Positions 43,400 through 52,831 of a stretch of 64,000 bases of DNA are shown here, piece by piece (the stretch's first letter is position 1; every line of letters starts with the position of its first letter). Under the pieces are notes generated by a model, which was given only the letters and a program-made list of their open reading frames with translations, did no database searches and was not told the DNA's origin. The stretch lies in contig JASAMV010002578.1 of assembly GCA_030248065.1 (NCBI GenBank), positions 98,418 to 162,417 on the forward strand. The letters are read 5' to 3'. Source of the DNA: Rhynchonema sp. JSB1_4. Lineage: Eukaryota > Nematoda > Chromadorea > Monhysterida > Xyalidae. The position numbers and the translations under genes are program-made.

Positions 43400-45540
43400 G
43401 AAGAATGACTAAGATCACATGACAGTTACATAATACAATACACCGATTACAGAAATATGCGTGCGTCATCTTTTGCTCGCGTGGAAAAATCACGACATGG
43501 TGTCGAAAAAAAGTGCAAAAAACGCATAGTGTTGCACACGTCGTATACCTGGATTGTAAACATGGAAATTGCCAGAGAAAACACAGATTGACATTGTAAA
43601 GCGTGGGGTAGATCGTAAATTCTCAATTCGAGCATGTGTGTTGGGGTTTATATTTGCACCACAAAATCGCACAAAATTGCGCGTGCGCTTGCCGTTGCGC
43701 AAAAATTGGAAAATGTATTGCCCTGATTGAGATTTGACGGATAGTTCACTCGGAGCAGCAGTACTTGATTATCTTGCGCTGCAGCACCAGATGTGGCCTG
43801 AACCTGCATGCGTGTTGCAGTCAAGTGCGCAAATAAATCAACACAAGGTTGATGAGAAAGAAATCAATTGATTTATTGATTGATTGCAATTGTCATTGAT
43901 GTGGATGTCTCGGCCGGAAGGCAGGCGTTCCATCACACATTGGTGATGTTGAAAGCTTATGAAACATCAGCCAGCCCAACTGCAGAAGAGTACTTTTTAG
44001 ATGTGTTGGTAAGCGCCCAGGGTTGATGTTTTTTCAAACAGGGCGGCGTAAAAGTAAGATCAAAAACTTCAGATGAAATATTGTAGTTATGTTATCAGAT
44101 TGGGTACCCAATTGACACCTTGCCTGATTCATCAAGTGAACAGAAAGGTGAAGTTCGCAACCGTGCTCAACAACACAGCACTGCAAAATGAAAGTCAAAC
44201 TATTCATCGAAGAGGTGAGTTAACCTAAAGGTGCTCGATGTACCGTTGCACAGCAAGGCGAGAAAATAATACTGTATAATGCGGGATAAAGACAAACAAC
44301 CGTACTACACGCAAGAGTAAAGACATAACTGTGGCGCGAAACACGGCTCACACATTTTGGATACAAATTGCGTAGTTTTCATTTCTTTGGCTCGGTAAAC
44401 AGAAAGGGCCTCCCTGACCAAAGTAGAATATCAAAAATTAGTGACGGATCCCAATATCTTGTTGTTTAACACGGGAGTAGGACCACTCGCGGCGTGATGA
44501 GGTTGAAATCAAGGTTGATTTTGTGCAATGTTGCGTGTGTTGAGGTGAGGTGATGAAATGAATAAAATACACTGCACACAACTACAAAACGCAGACGGAA
44601 ACCATTCACAGCGCCTCGCTCACACCTTTTTCAAATTGTTGTCTGTCGGTGTGAAAAGGCAAACCAATCCCGAACTGAACACACACAGCTTTGAACGTGA
44701 GATGTAGGAAATGTTCTTTTTATACACGATCGAAACTTCAAAACACATGAGACATGACGCACTTGCAGAAACAATGGTATGAAGGTACAGTGAGACCTTG
44801 GTGGTCGGGTACTCCCAATCAATGGGGGTAATTTTGTTCAGTCGGAGCGTGAAACCCACTGCAGCAGTTAATCAAACTAACAGACGTCAGAAAAGATTTT
44901 TTCGTTTTTCATCATAATTATAGCTAAATTGCAGTTATCGGCATACGACACTTACTTTTTTAAGCCCAATGTATTTTGCAAACAAGCAAGGTTGAAACAA
45001 TGTGGCCGTCAGAGACCAACTCCGATGACAAGTTGGTGTATACTATTCCGTAAACGAAGAGCAAACGGACGATGCTGTTCGCATTCGCAAACACAGTAGA
45101 AACTCTCATCAGTGAGAAAACAGCTTCCGTCAACCAAGGTGCAGAAAAGACATTAACCCAAAAAGTTTTCGACAAAAATGAAGAAAACTCTCGACAGTTG
45201 AACGACAAACATGGCATGGTCGTGCTTTATCCTCTGCAAAAACAGCACCAAGTGTAGGGCGTTGGTGGATATGCTCAACAGACCAAAAATATAGAGTCTG
45301 CACATTTTTCAAACGTTTTCGAACACAAGACAAAACACGGCAGTCAGTCGTAGTCACATTAAAACGACTGCTAATATAAAGCTGACTTGTCCAACGGACA
45401 GACCAAAGCCGTAAAATATGGCTCTTTTCCTCTATGCTGGCCTGAACGCTTTTTGTATCAACCAACCCACATGGTAACCCGAGGGCTGCAAAGCAGTGTT
45501 ACCTTGCGTTGGAACAGACGTTTTTCTGTCAATACAATTT
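43400..45540. other. Intergenic stretch, nothing recognised
   Basis: AT-rich sequence upstream of the farthest MAP7-like exon and before the palindromic element at 45.5 kb. Short frames on both strands lack coding features. Confidence 0.45.
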
Positions 45541-45763
45541 TTGTTACCCAGTGTGGGTGATATTTTCGAAACGGTGTAATGATCAGTTGGGTGTCAAGGT
45601 CGGTGAAAAGCTCGGTCGACAGCTAAGTGTGATAGACCTCGGTGTAAACTTGAAACATTCCACGTTAATAACAGGCAATGGGTGATATTTTCGAAACGGT
45701 GTAAAGGTGAGTTGGGTGTAAAGGTCGGTGGAAAGCTCGGTGTGAGAAAGTTCAGTGTAAGCT

Positions 45764-46212
45764 CGGCGTAAGCTTGAAACATTGCACGCTGAGCAAGCAG
45801 CAGACGCTCGTTTCTAAACGAAAGGTCAACTTTGACAGTCTGCTGTGCAAGTGTAAATCATTTGCTTGCAATCTGGTTTATTTAAGCTGGTTGCACAAGC
45901 GTTTTTAAACGATATGCATGAATTTCGTAACCGTTCATGGAGCCGTTTTGATTTCGTGCTGCGATCAGTAAGTGACGTCAAAATTTTTGGCACCGCCGTC
46001 AATGAATGTTCAATTTCTCAACAGCCTTGCGGCGAAATGTTAGGTAACTTACAAATATTCCTTCAAAACGTTTGTGCAACCAGCTTAAATGAACTAGATT
46101 GCAAACAAACGCTTTACGCTTGCACAGCAAACCGTCAAAGTTGACCTTTCGTTTAGAAACGCGCGTCTGCTGCTTGCTCAGCGTGCAATGTTTTATGCTT
46201 ACGCCGAGCTTA
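45764..46212. repeat. Internal 450-bp palindrome
   Basis: GCTCGGCGTAAGC and CACGCTGAGCAAGCAGCAGA at the left end are answered by inverted copies ending at 46212. Most of the interior also pairs, for example AAGGTCAACTTTGAC and GCTGGTTGCACAA with their complements. It is probably a separate foldback element inserted in, or part of, the larger palindromic element. Confidence 0.75.
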
Positions 46213-47104
46213 GGGCGCCATCCCGGCGCGGGTCGCGGTCAGAAAATATTCTATGTTTTACCCCTCCGCTTTCTGCCCACTTCGCCTCCGGCCAGAAAAA
46301 TATTCTATTCCAACCCGCCCCGCGTTTGCATGCCGCACTTCGGCGCGGTCGCGGTCAGAAAAATATCCTATGTCCCAGACCCGCGCCCCGTTTGCATCCG
46401 CACTTGCGGGCGCGGGTCGCGGTCACTCGAAACATTTCTTTGTCTGGGCTTGTAGCGCGCGAAAACCACAGTTTTAAAGCAGCGACTGTTTAGTCTAGTC
46501 GCCACAATAAATTCTGTTCTTTAGTGCAGTGCATTATGCCGGCTGTTGGCTAGAGAGTGATGTTTAAGCCTTCCCTGTTGCCTGCCACCAATATCATGAA
46601 ACATTCCCACGTACGAGTGTTTTCTGTGATACGTGTCAGTCGGGCTGTGGTTGGTTTGTGAGCTGGCATATTTACGTGGCTGTTGGAGATAACGTGTTGT
46701 TTAGTGACGTCGTGACCTTGAATGTTTCAAGGTCTGCTTGTCGCGCTGGAACAATTCGTTGAAATTCGAAATCTAAAGAAAAGCGAAATTCCATAGTTAG
46801 TGGCGTTGCACGTTTCATGCGAAACATTCATTCGCCTTGACACCTTTTTGATCAAGCAGTTTGCCTGAATGCGCAGGTATAAATTGGGCTGGTCCGCCGC
46901 ACACTTTGTTCCCGGATGTTCTTCTTAAAGTGCATCTCCTGGTCGCATGCTGCAGATTGGGTTCTTGGTGCGTGAGAGTTTAATAACGCCCTGAACAATA
47001 TTCAAATGCGTGCAAAGTTTGAAGGCGGTTTGAAATGCGAAAGGCCCCCTTTAAAACTCTACAGTTTCCGCGCGCTACAAGCCCAGCCAAAGAAATGTTT
47101 CGAC

Positions 47105-47415
47105 TGACCCGCGACCCGCGCCCGCAAGTGCGGCCATGCACACGCGGGCGCGGGTCTGGGACATAGAATATTTTTCTGACCCGCGACCCGCGCCCGCAAG
47201 TGCGGCCATGCAAACGCGGGCGCGGGTCTGGGACATAGAATATTTTTCTGGCCCGCACCCGCGCCCGCAAGTGCGCCATGCAAACCGGAGCGGTCAAAAC
47301 ATAGAAATTTTTCTGACCCGCGACCCCGCCCGCAAGTGCCCATGCAAACGCGGAGCGGGTCTAAAACATAGAATATTTTTCTGACCCGCGACCCGCGCCC
47401 GCGTTTGCATGGCCG
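47105..47415. repeat. GC-rich minisatellite, about 60-66-bp unit
   Basis: Four to five units of a repeat containing GACCCGCGCCCGCAAGTGCG and ACATAGAATATTTTTCTG. Inverted, more diverged copies lie at about 46215-46435. Reading frames through it (Ala/Arg/Pro-rich) are repeat artefacts. Confidence 0.8.
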
Positions 47416-47519
47416 CGCCCTTACACTGAACTGCCTCACACCGAGCTTTCCACCGACCTTTACACCCAACTCACCTTTACACCGTTTCGAAAATTCCACC
47501 CACAGGGTGATGTTTTGTT

Positions 47520-49713
47520 AGGCTGCTTAGTGCTTATTGTCCGCAGTATAATACGTATTACGTTGGGTCCCCCCAAGACCTCCCTCCCACCAGCTCAACC
47601 CCCATATAATTTCGGCAATAAAATATTCTATAAATCTAACGGCGTTCTTTTTCTAACCGGGAATCAAACTTTCTCCACTAGGCACCCTCTGTCACGTTGA
47701 CATCAGATGAACAAAGAAGCGAGAGGGTCAAAAAGTTGATGTACCTCACAGAAAATGCGCGCCCTTGGGCCTCTAAAACGAAGTTGTAACTGTAAGTAAC
47801 GGAAAAGAAGACGCGCAATTGGTTTCAAACCAGGTGTGCACCCTGCAGAGAGCTTCGATGAAAAATGGGCGGAATGGTTATTTTATTTCACTTTACAACG
47901 CACCGTGCTGATGATGACGGTAACTATTTAGAAATTTTCGAAACTGGTTTTTCAAATGCTGCACACATTCAGGTGCAATGCACTCTGGCTGGCATAAAGC
48001 TACACAACAGCACAACAAATTTCGCAGTAATGGCACTGCATTATGCATAAAATACCTTGTTTGTTGTTAACATTTTTCGTTTCGTTGGGCCTTGAACAGT
48101 AAAGTGCACGTCATTCTGAGAAGTGAGACCCAGTCAGATTTTAAGCAGCGTTCCGAAAACTAAAGTCTCTTGAGTCACCCACCATCCCATAAACACAAAA
48201 GTGGCAAAGGTACATACATACGGATCAGATTTCAAGTTTGCAGGCAATCCACTGACGTATATGTTGCATCGGTGCACCTGGCAGAGTCAGGAGAAAAAGT
48301 GTGGGGCTCAGGAATACAAAATCATGTTTCGAACATTTTCTCAATTGGGGATCACTTCACGGGCAACGACCTTTGCCGCGGCGGTCGATCATAAAGCATT
48401 ATTGGAGAAGCTATGACGCAATACTCATAAACCGCGTCGAATTAATTTCGGGCATGGCAGTACAGCTGAAAACTCGATATTCTGTTGAAGTTCTGTTTTT
48501 TTTTTTTTTATTTCTGAGCTCCATCAGCATAGGTTTGCTACAAAGGAGGGATCACAGCATACAGTAATCCAATGACTAACAATTTAGTGCTCAGCGATTT
48601 CTCCTAAGTCACCCTAAGGTCCAAAGGACTTATCACCGTCAGCAACAGAATCGCAGTCAATCTCAGGAAGTCATGGCTCTATTTAAGTGCGCTCCTGTCG
48701 CTCCACATTCAAATTGCTTTGAAGCTTCGGTTCGGGCCATGAAGGGTCCGGTGCGGCAGGCAACCATGTTTGCGCGGCGAGATGGTCACTTGTGCTGCGA
48801 TGTTCTCAGACTTATCTGTTGTTCAGCTGCGTGGGATGCTGTTGTTCTCTTTTTTGTAGCTTGTAGGCCATCGGTTTTGTGAAGTCACATCCGCCAATGG
48901 AGCGCTTGTGCTCTTGTTGTTGGGTCAAGGAATAATAATTTATCCTGGTTTGCTGTTGTTTTGAAAGTGGAATGGTCATATCCGGATCAGTTTGGGATTG
49001 CGTGTGGTGATGCTGACTAGTGAAAGCAAATAAAAGTTGGCAAAATCAAGAGTTTTTCGTCAGTGCCAAACTATGCGATCTGCAAACCGAAGTTCTGTTT
49101 TAAAACGAAAATATATTTTGTGTTGGCGGTTTCTGTGTCGTCCAAGTCGAAGTGAAAGCCTTCGTACTTTTGTCCAGGTTTTGGCTTGACGTGCTCGTGA
49201 TTACGCACGGAATGTGCTCAGGCCTAGGGTGATTGGTGCAGTGTAGGCTTAAGCCTGAATGGGTCTGATCCTAAGCCGAAGCATTTTCCCAAAGCGGAGT
49301 TCAGCCCACGGCAACTCCTTAACTGTGGGTGTTTATCACTGTGAGATTCAAAGAAAATGTTTCAGACGCTGTTTCGGGTGTGCATTAGATGAAAACTGCG
49401 CTGGAAAAAACTTCGTTTTCCGCTGTCCGCTGGTGTCAGTGAGCGGCCTTAGTGTAACTCCAGGTCTTAACTACCATCCGGGGCGAGCGTCACAACATAA
49501 GTATATACACATACCGCGATACCTCGCTATAGTTGTCACACCAACGGAGCCCCAGACCTTCAGACTGAACTTCGTCGCCTTCTTTCTCAACCGATGTGAT
49601 AATTTGGTCTCGTCACAAACAATGTTCTTTCGTCAATGAACCACCCAACAAAGTGTTTATGTTTGCATAATCACAGAAAATTTTGGTCCAACAACGCTTT
49701 CTGACACAAATTA
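47520..49713. other. Mostly unannotated stretch with one exon-like segment
   Basis: The only segment with some protein-like character is about 48201-48416 (+), ending in KKCGAQEYKIMFRTFSQLGI and an Ala-rich tail before a stop. A channel-family resemblance (DEG/ENaC cysteine loop) was considered but is too weak to call. Nothing else is seen. Confidence 0.3.
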
Positions 49714-49714
49714 T

Positions 49715-49902
49715 ATGGCCAGACAGACTCGATGTGACTACTTAACGAGACCCCTTTTAAGTACTGAGTCGGTCTCGGACCATCCAAAACGGTGTGATCG
49801 TGGTGACATCAACGAATGTGACTATAACGAGTCACTTAACTATGGGGAAAGTCCGCAACCTGTCAAAAAAATAACGTTGGCTGCCCTTGCAAAACCAGGT
49901 AG
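49715..49902 (+). CDS. Candidate coding exon, unknown gene
   Basis: From an ATG at 49715 a protein-like frame (MARQTRCDYLTRPLLSTESV, then CDRGDINECDYNESLNYG) runs to a reasonable donor, AAACCAG|GTAGTG. No partner exon was identified before the ERGIC-53 gene starts at 52832. It could be the first exon of a gene disrupted or obscured by the repeats at 50.5-52.3 kb. Confidence 0.3.
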
Positions 49903-50119
49903 TGTATGTGATGTGAACATCACATCGTCTGTCTCTGGAACTTGGAACCCATTCACCCACTAGACCAAACGACCTCACATCATGGAACATCACAGATGAC
50001 TTTGCATTTGCAATCGCAGTGTAGCCCTCCCTGATTTGGCAAGCACATTATCCATCCAGTCGCAGACATGAAGGTGACGTGTTATTCAATAAATGTTTCG
50101 CTTTTCGCTCAAATCAGAG

Positions 50120-50513
50120 GTCGCCGTCTCGTCTGGTCGCCGCAATCGGCCCCGAACCCGAGCCCAGGGTAGTACTTGGGGGGGGGGAGGTGAAAATCAT
50201 ATCTCTCACGCTGCCGGTCCCTACCCCGCATCATACTTTCCTCCCACACATGGGCCTGCCACTACCGGTACACTGTTTTGAAGTGACTTATTTTACTGGA
50301 AGAATAGTGATCTTTTGTCAAAAATACTAAAATTTTTGTGAGGTTTCGGCAAGTTAAGATCAGTACTTGTCTTGGCTATCTGACGGACAACTCCTGCATT
50401 GAAAGCATAATTTTTCCGCCAAGAAAATGAAAAATGGCAAAAATTATGACAAACATCGGGCAAAAATCTGACCCAAAAAATTCGGGCCGGGCCGGAGATT
50501 TGGGGGATTGGGC
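50120..50513 (+). repeat. Interspersed repeat with GGGCCGGGCCGGAGATTT motif
   Basis: This block resembles the one at about 61.06-61.47 kb. Both have ATCAGTACTTGTC, GCAAAAATTATGACAAA, CTGACCCAAAAAATC and GGGCCGG-rich ends. Here it is interrupted at 50513 by a nested transposon and resumes at about 52256 with TCCGATTGCGACCTCTG. The complement of that motif begins the 61-kb copy. Confidence 0.7.
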
Positions 50514-50531
50514 CAGGGTAGTACTTGGGGG

Positions 50532-51415
50532 CAGGGTAGTACTTGGGGGGGGGGGGTGGGGGGTCCCCCCCAAATTCATCTATCTATCGTCAACACTTTT
50601 TGATTTCATCTATCTATCGTCAACACTTATGGGCTAATCTATCTATCGTCAACAAATTTTGGGAACAATCTATCTATCGTCAACACATTTCGAACCCAAA
50701 ATTGACATTTTTGACTCAAAATGGCTCAAAATCGGTATTTTTCACCCCAAATAGGCAAAAAATCGCGCGCTACGCGCGGATTTAGTACATCTAAGTACAT
50801 TTTCATTAATATTTATTTACACATTATTATCTACTTAGTACACTATACTATACCTTGATTTTTGGCGACCCCCCACCATCTATCTATCGTCAACAAGTTT
50901 GGGTCGACCCAATGGTGTGGCTGGGGGTGGGGGGGTCCCCCCCCAAGGTACAGTAGGTAGGTTGCCGCCCCTCGCCTGGTACAGTAGGTAGGTTGCCGCC
51001 CCTCCCCTGGTACAGTAGGTAGGTTGCCGCCCCACCTAACTTTTCACCCAAAACATTCATTTTTGGCTTAAAATTGCATAAAATTAGCATATTTGTCTGT
51101 AAATAGGCGAAAAATCGCGCGCTGCGCGCGAAATTAGTGTTTTAGGCCACATTTTCTTCAGTATTTAGACATAAAAAATTTCGGTTTCTAGATGACCCCC
51201 CCCCCAAGTGGTACGACCCCCCCCCTAGCTCGGCTGGTACAGTAGGTAGGTTGCCGCCCAGCATTTTGGGTGGTACAGTAGGTTGCCGCCCCGCCTGGGT
51301 AGCTACACCACTGGGTCGACCCCCCCAGATTTCGGACTTGGGTCATCTATCTATCGTCAACACATTTCGGGTCCCAATCTATCTATCGTCAACACCCTGA
51401 CCAAGTACTACACTG
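50532..51415 (+). mobile_element. hAT-like element A, inserted in element B
   Basis: Same family as element B: ends CAGGGTAGTACTTGG and CCAAGTACTACACTG, flanked by perfect 8-bp copies CTTGGGGG at 50524-50531 and 51416-51423. The target was the left terminal repeat of element B. It holds seven copies of ATCTATCTATCGTCAACA and is itself interrupted by element D (50910-51313). Without D it is about 472 bases. Non-coding. Confidence 0.85.
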
Positions 51416-51831
51416 CTTGGGGGGGTGGCCCCCCAAATTCATCTATCTATCGTCAACACTTTTTGATTTCATCTATCTGTCGTCAACACTTATGGGCAAA
51501 TCTATCTATCGTCAACAAATTCTGGGAACAATCTATCTATCGTCAACACATTCCGAACCCAAAATGGGTATTTTTGCCTCAAAATCGGTATTTTTTGTCT
51601 CAAATAGGCAAAAAAGCGCGCGCTACGCGCGGATCTAGTACATGTAAGTACATTTTCATTAGTATTTACACATTATTACCAACTTAGTACACTATACTAT
51701 ACCTTGATTTTTGGCGACCCCCCCACCATCTATCTATCGTCAACAAGTTTGGGTCGACCCCCCAGATTTCGGACCTGGGTCATCTATCTATCGTCAACAC
51801 ATTTCGGGTCCCAATCTATCTATCGTCAACA
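50578..51831 (+). repeat. Fourteen interspersed copies of an 18-base motif
   Basis: ATCTATCTATCGTCAACA begins at 50578, 50608, 50637, 50668, 50878, 51345, 51377, 51441, 51471 (one mismatch), 51500, 51531, 51728, 51782 and 51814. Within clusters the period is 29-32 bases, with different spacers of 11-14 bases. All copies belong to elements A and B, so half arose by copying of the element itself. Confidence 0.95.
50910..51313 (+). mobile_element. hAT-like element D, inserted in element A
   Basis: The ends CAATGGTGTGGCTGG and CCAGTGGTGTAGCTACCC (as complement of the right end) match imperfectly. The flanks are perfect 8-bp copies GGTCGACC at 50902-50909 and 51314-51321. The interior has five copies of GGTACAGTAGGTAGGTTG or a shorter form, and a GC palindrome near 51115-51131. 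No coding capacity. Confidence 0.8.
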
Positions 51832-51845
51832 CCCTGGCCAAGTAC

Positions 51846-52240
51846 CAGTGTAGTTCCTGGGGGGGGACCCCCCTCGGGTACGTCTGTTCCCCCTCCGAGG
51901 TACGCCTGCCCCACTGTTCCCCCTCCGGGTACGTCTGCTCCCCCAATTTTTTCCTAAAATGGGCAAATTTAGGCCTAAAATAGGCATTTTTAGGCCAAAA
52001 ATAGGTAAACTTTAGGTGAAACCTCCAAAAAAACGCCAAAATACCCTTTTTATAGGGGATTTTTCGCAAAAGAAGGCAAAAATAGTCCAATTTTTCGACC
52101 TCAAAAAATGACTTTTTTCCGTCCCCCCCCCCCAAATTGGGACTTCCCCCCTCCCTTCCCCCCCAGGTAGGTACGTCTGTTCCCCCTCCGAAAATAGTGG
52201 AGGGTACGTCTGTTCCCCCTCCGGACCAGGAACTACACTG
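51846..52240 (+). mobile_element. hAT-like element C, inserted in element B
   Basis: Perfect 15-bp inverted ends, CAGTGTAGTTCCTGG and its complement, lie between perfect 8-bp copies CCAAGTAC at 51838-51845 and 52241-52248. The target was the right terminal repeat of element B. The interior carries about five copies or variants of GGTACGTCTGTTCCCCCTCC near both ends. The middle is AT-rich and non-coding. Confidence 0.9.
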
Positions 52241-52408
52241 CCAAGTACTACACTGGATTGGGCTCCGATTGCGACCTCTGCTTCTTGGCCAGAAATTTGA
52301 ATTTATGTTCGGAAATTACGGGGCTTCCGGGAAATAGAACGGTTTTTTCAGTTAGTCAATCTACTCTGATCAGGTTTGGGTTTTTATTTTTCAGGGCTAC
52401 ACCGACAA

Positions 52409-52524
52409 TTACCATAAAAACCTAAATAGAGCTCCCATCGGAATAGAGCCCCTCCCCGGAATGGCGCCCCCTAAAAGGGATCAGTGATTAATGAAGCCCC
52501 CTTCCATTTAGGTTTTTACGGTAA
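52409..52524. repeat. Miniature inverted-repeat element, 116 bp
   Basis: Ends with TTACCATAAAAACCTAAAT and the complement of TTACCGTAAAAACCTAAAT. The middle holds AATAGAGCCCC-type sequence, also seen in the element at 9846-10861. Non-coding; no 8-bp duplication was found, so a different superfamily from the hAT-like set. Confidence 0.7.
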
Positions 52525-52831
52525 GACAAAATTCAAATTGAACAAGCGGTTGCGGTTTTGCAAAATAAGGCAAAATTTTCAGTATCGTTGAGGCACGACG
52601 GAGAACAGATCTGAAAACAACGCAAACAAAAGCCGTGGGAAAATCTAAAATATCTCACTCAAAATAATCCGTTCCTTATCCTGCCCCATTCGATCCATCA
52701 ACATCAACTTCGTTGTATTTCTACTTCTCGTCTGGTTGTTGTTTTGTGACGTTGACGTGACGAATCTTTCTGTCTTTTCGACCTGCACACTCAGCAGCAA
52801 CAATAAAAAAAGGCCACTCATCATCATCGCA

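Larger units (their letters stand above)
45548..47512. mobile_element. Large palindromic element with minisatellite arms
   Basis: The left end (45548-45790) contains two tandem copies of a module with ATTTTCGAAACGGTGTAA, followed by AAGGTCGGTGGAAAGCTCGG. The right end (about 47410-47512) is the inverted copy. Inside, GC-rich repeat blocks at 46.21-46.44 and 47.10-47.41 kb face each other. The sequences next to them (GGGCTTGTAGCGCGCG near 46445 and its complement near 47075) also pair. The centre (46.5-47.0 kb) is unique and non-coding. It looks like a non-autonomous foldback transposon. No target duplication was found. Confidence 0.65.
50514..52255 (+). mobile_element. hAT-like element B (outermost of nested set)
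   Basis: The left end CAGGGTAGTACTTGG and right end CCAAGTACTACACTG are inverted with one mismatch. The flanks are perfect 8-bp copies GATTGGGC at 50506-50513 and 52256-52263. Eight-base duplications and CAG-type ends are characteristic of hAT transposons. Two other elements are inserted in it, one in each terminal repeat (50532-51423 and 51846-52248). Removing them leaves about 447 bases without coding capacity. The interior carries copies of ATCTATCTATCGTCAACA. Confidence 0.85.

Noticed and set aside
46099..47499. Ala/Arg/Pro-rich frames on both strands
   Set aside because: They are translations of the GC-rich minisatellite arms. Similar frames appear in several phases and both strands, as expected for a repeat.
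48201..48416. DEG/ENaC-type channel exon
   Set aside because: Only a loose cysteine pattern (HRCTWQSQEKKCG) suggested it. No transmembrane or degenerin-box sequence was found nearby.
50578..51831. CRISPR-like array of 18-base repeats with unique spacers
   Set aside because: The sequence is eukaryotic, the spacers are only 11-14 bases, no cas genes are present, and all copies lie inside transposons with 8-bp target duplications.
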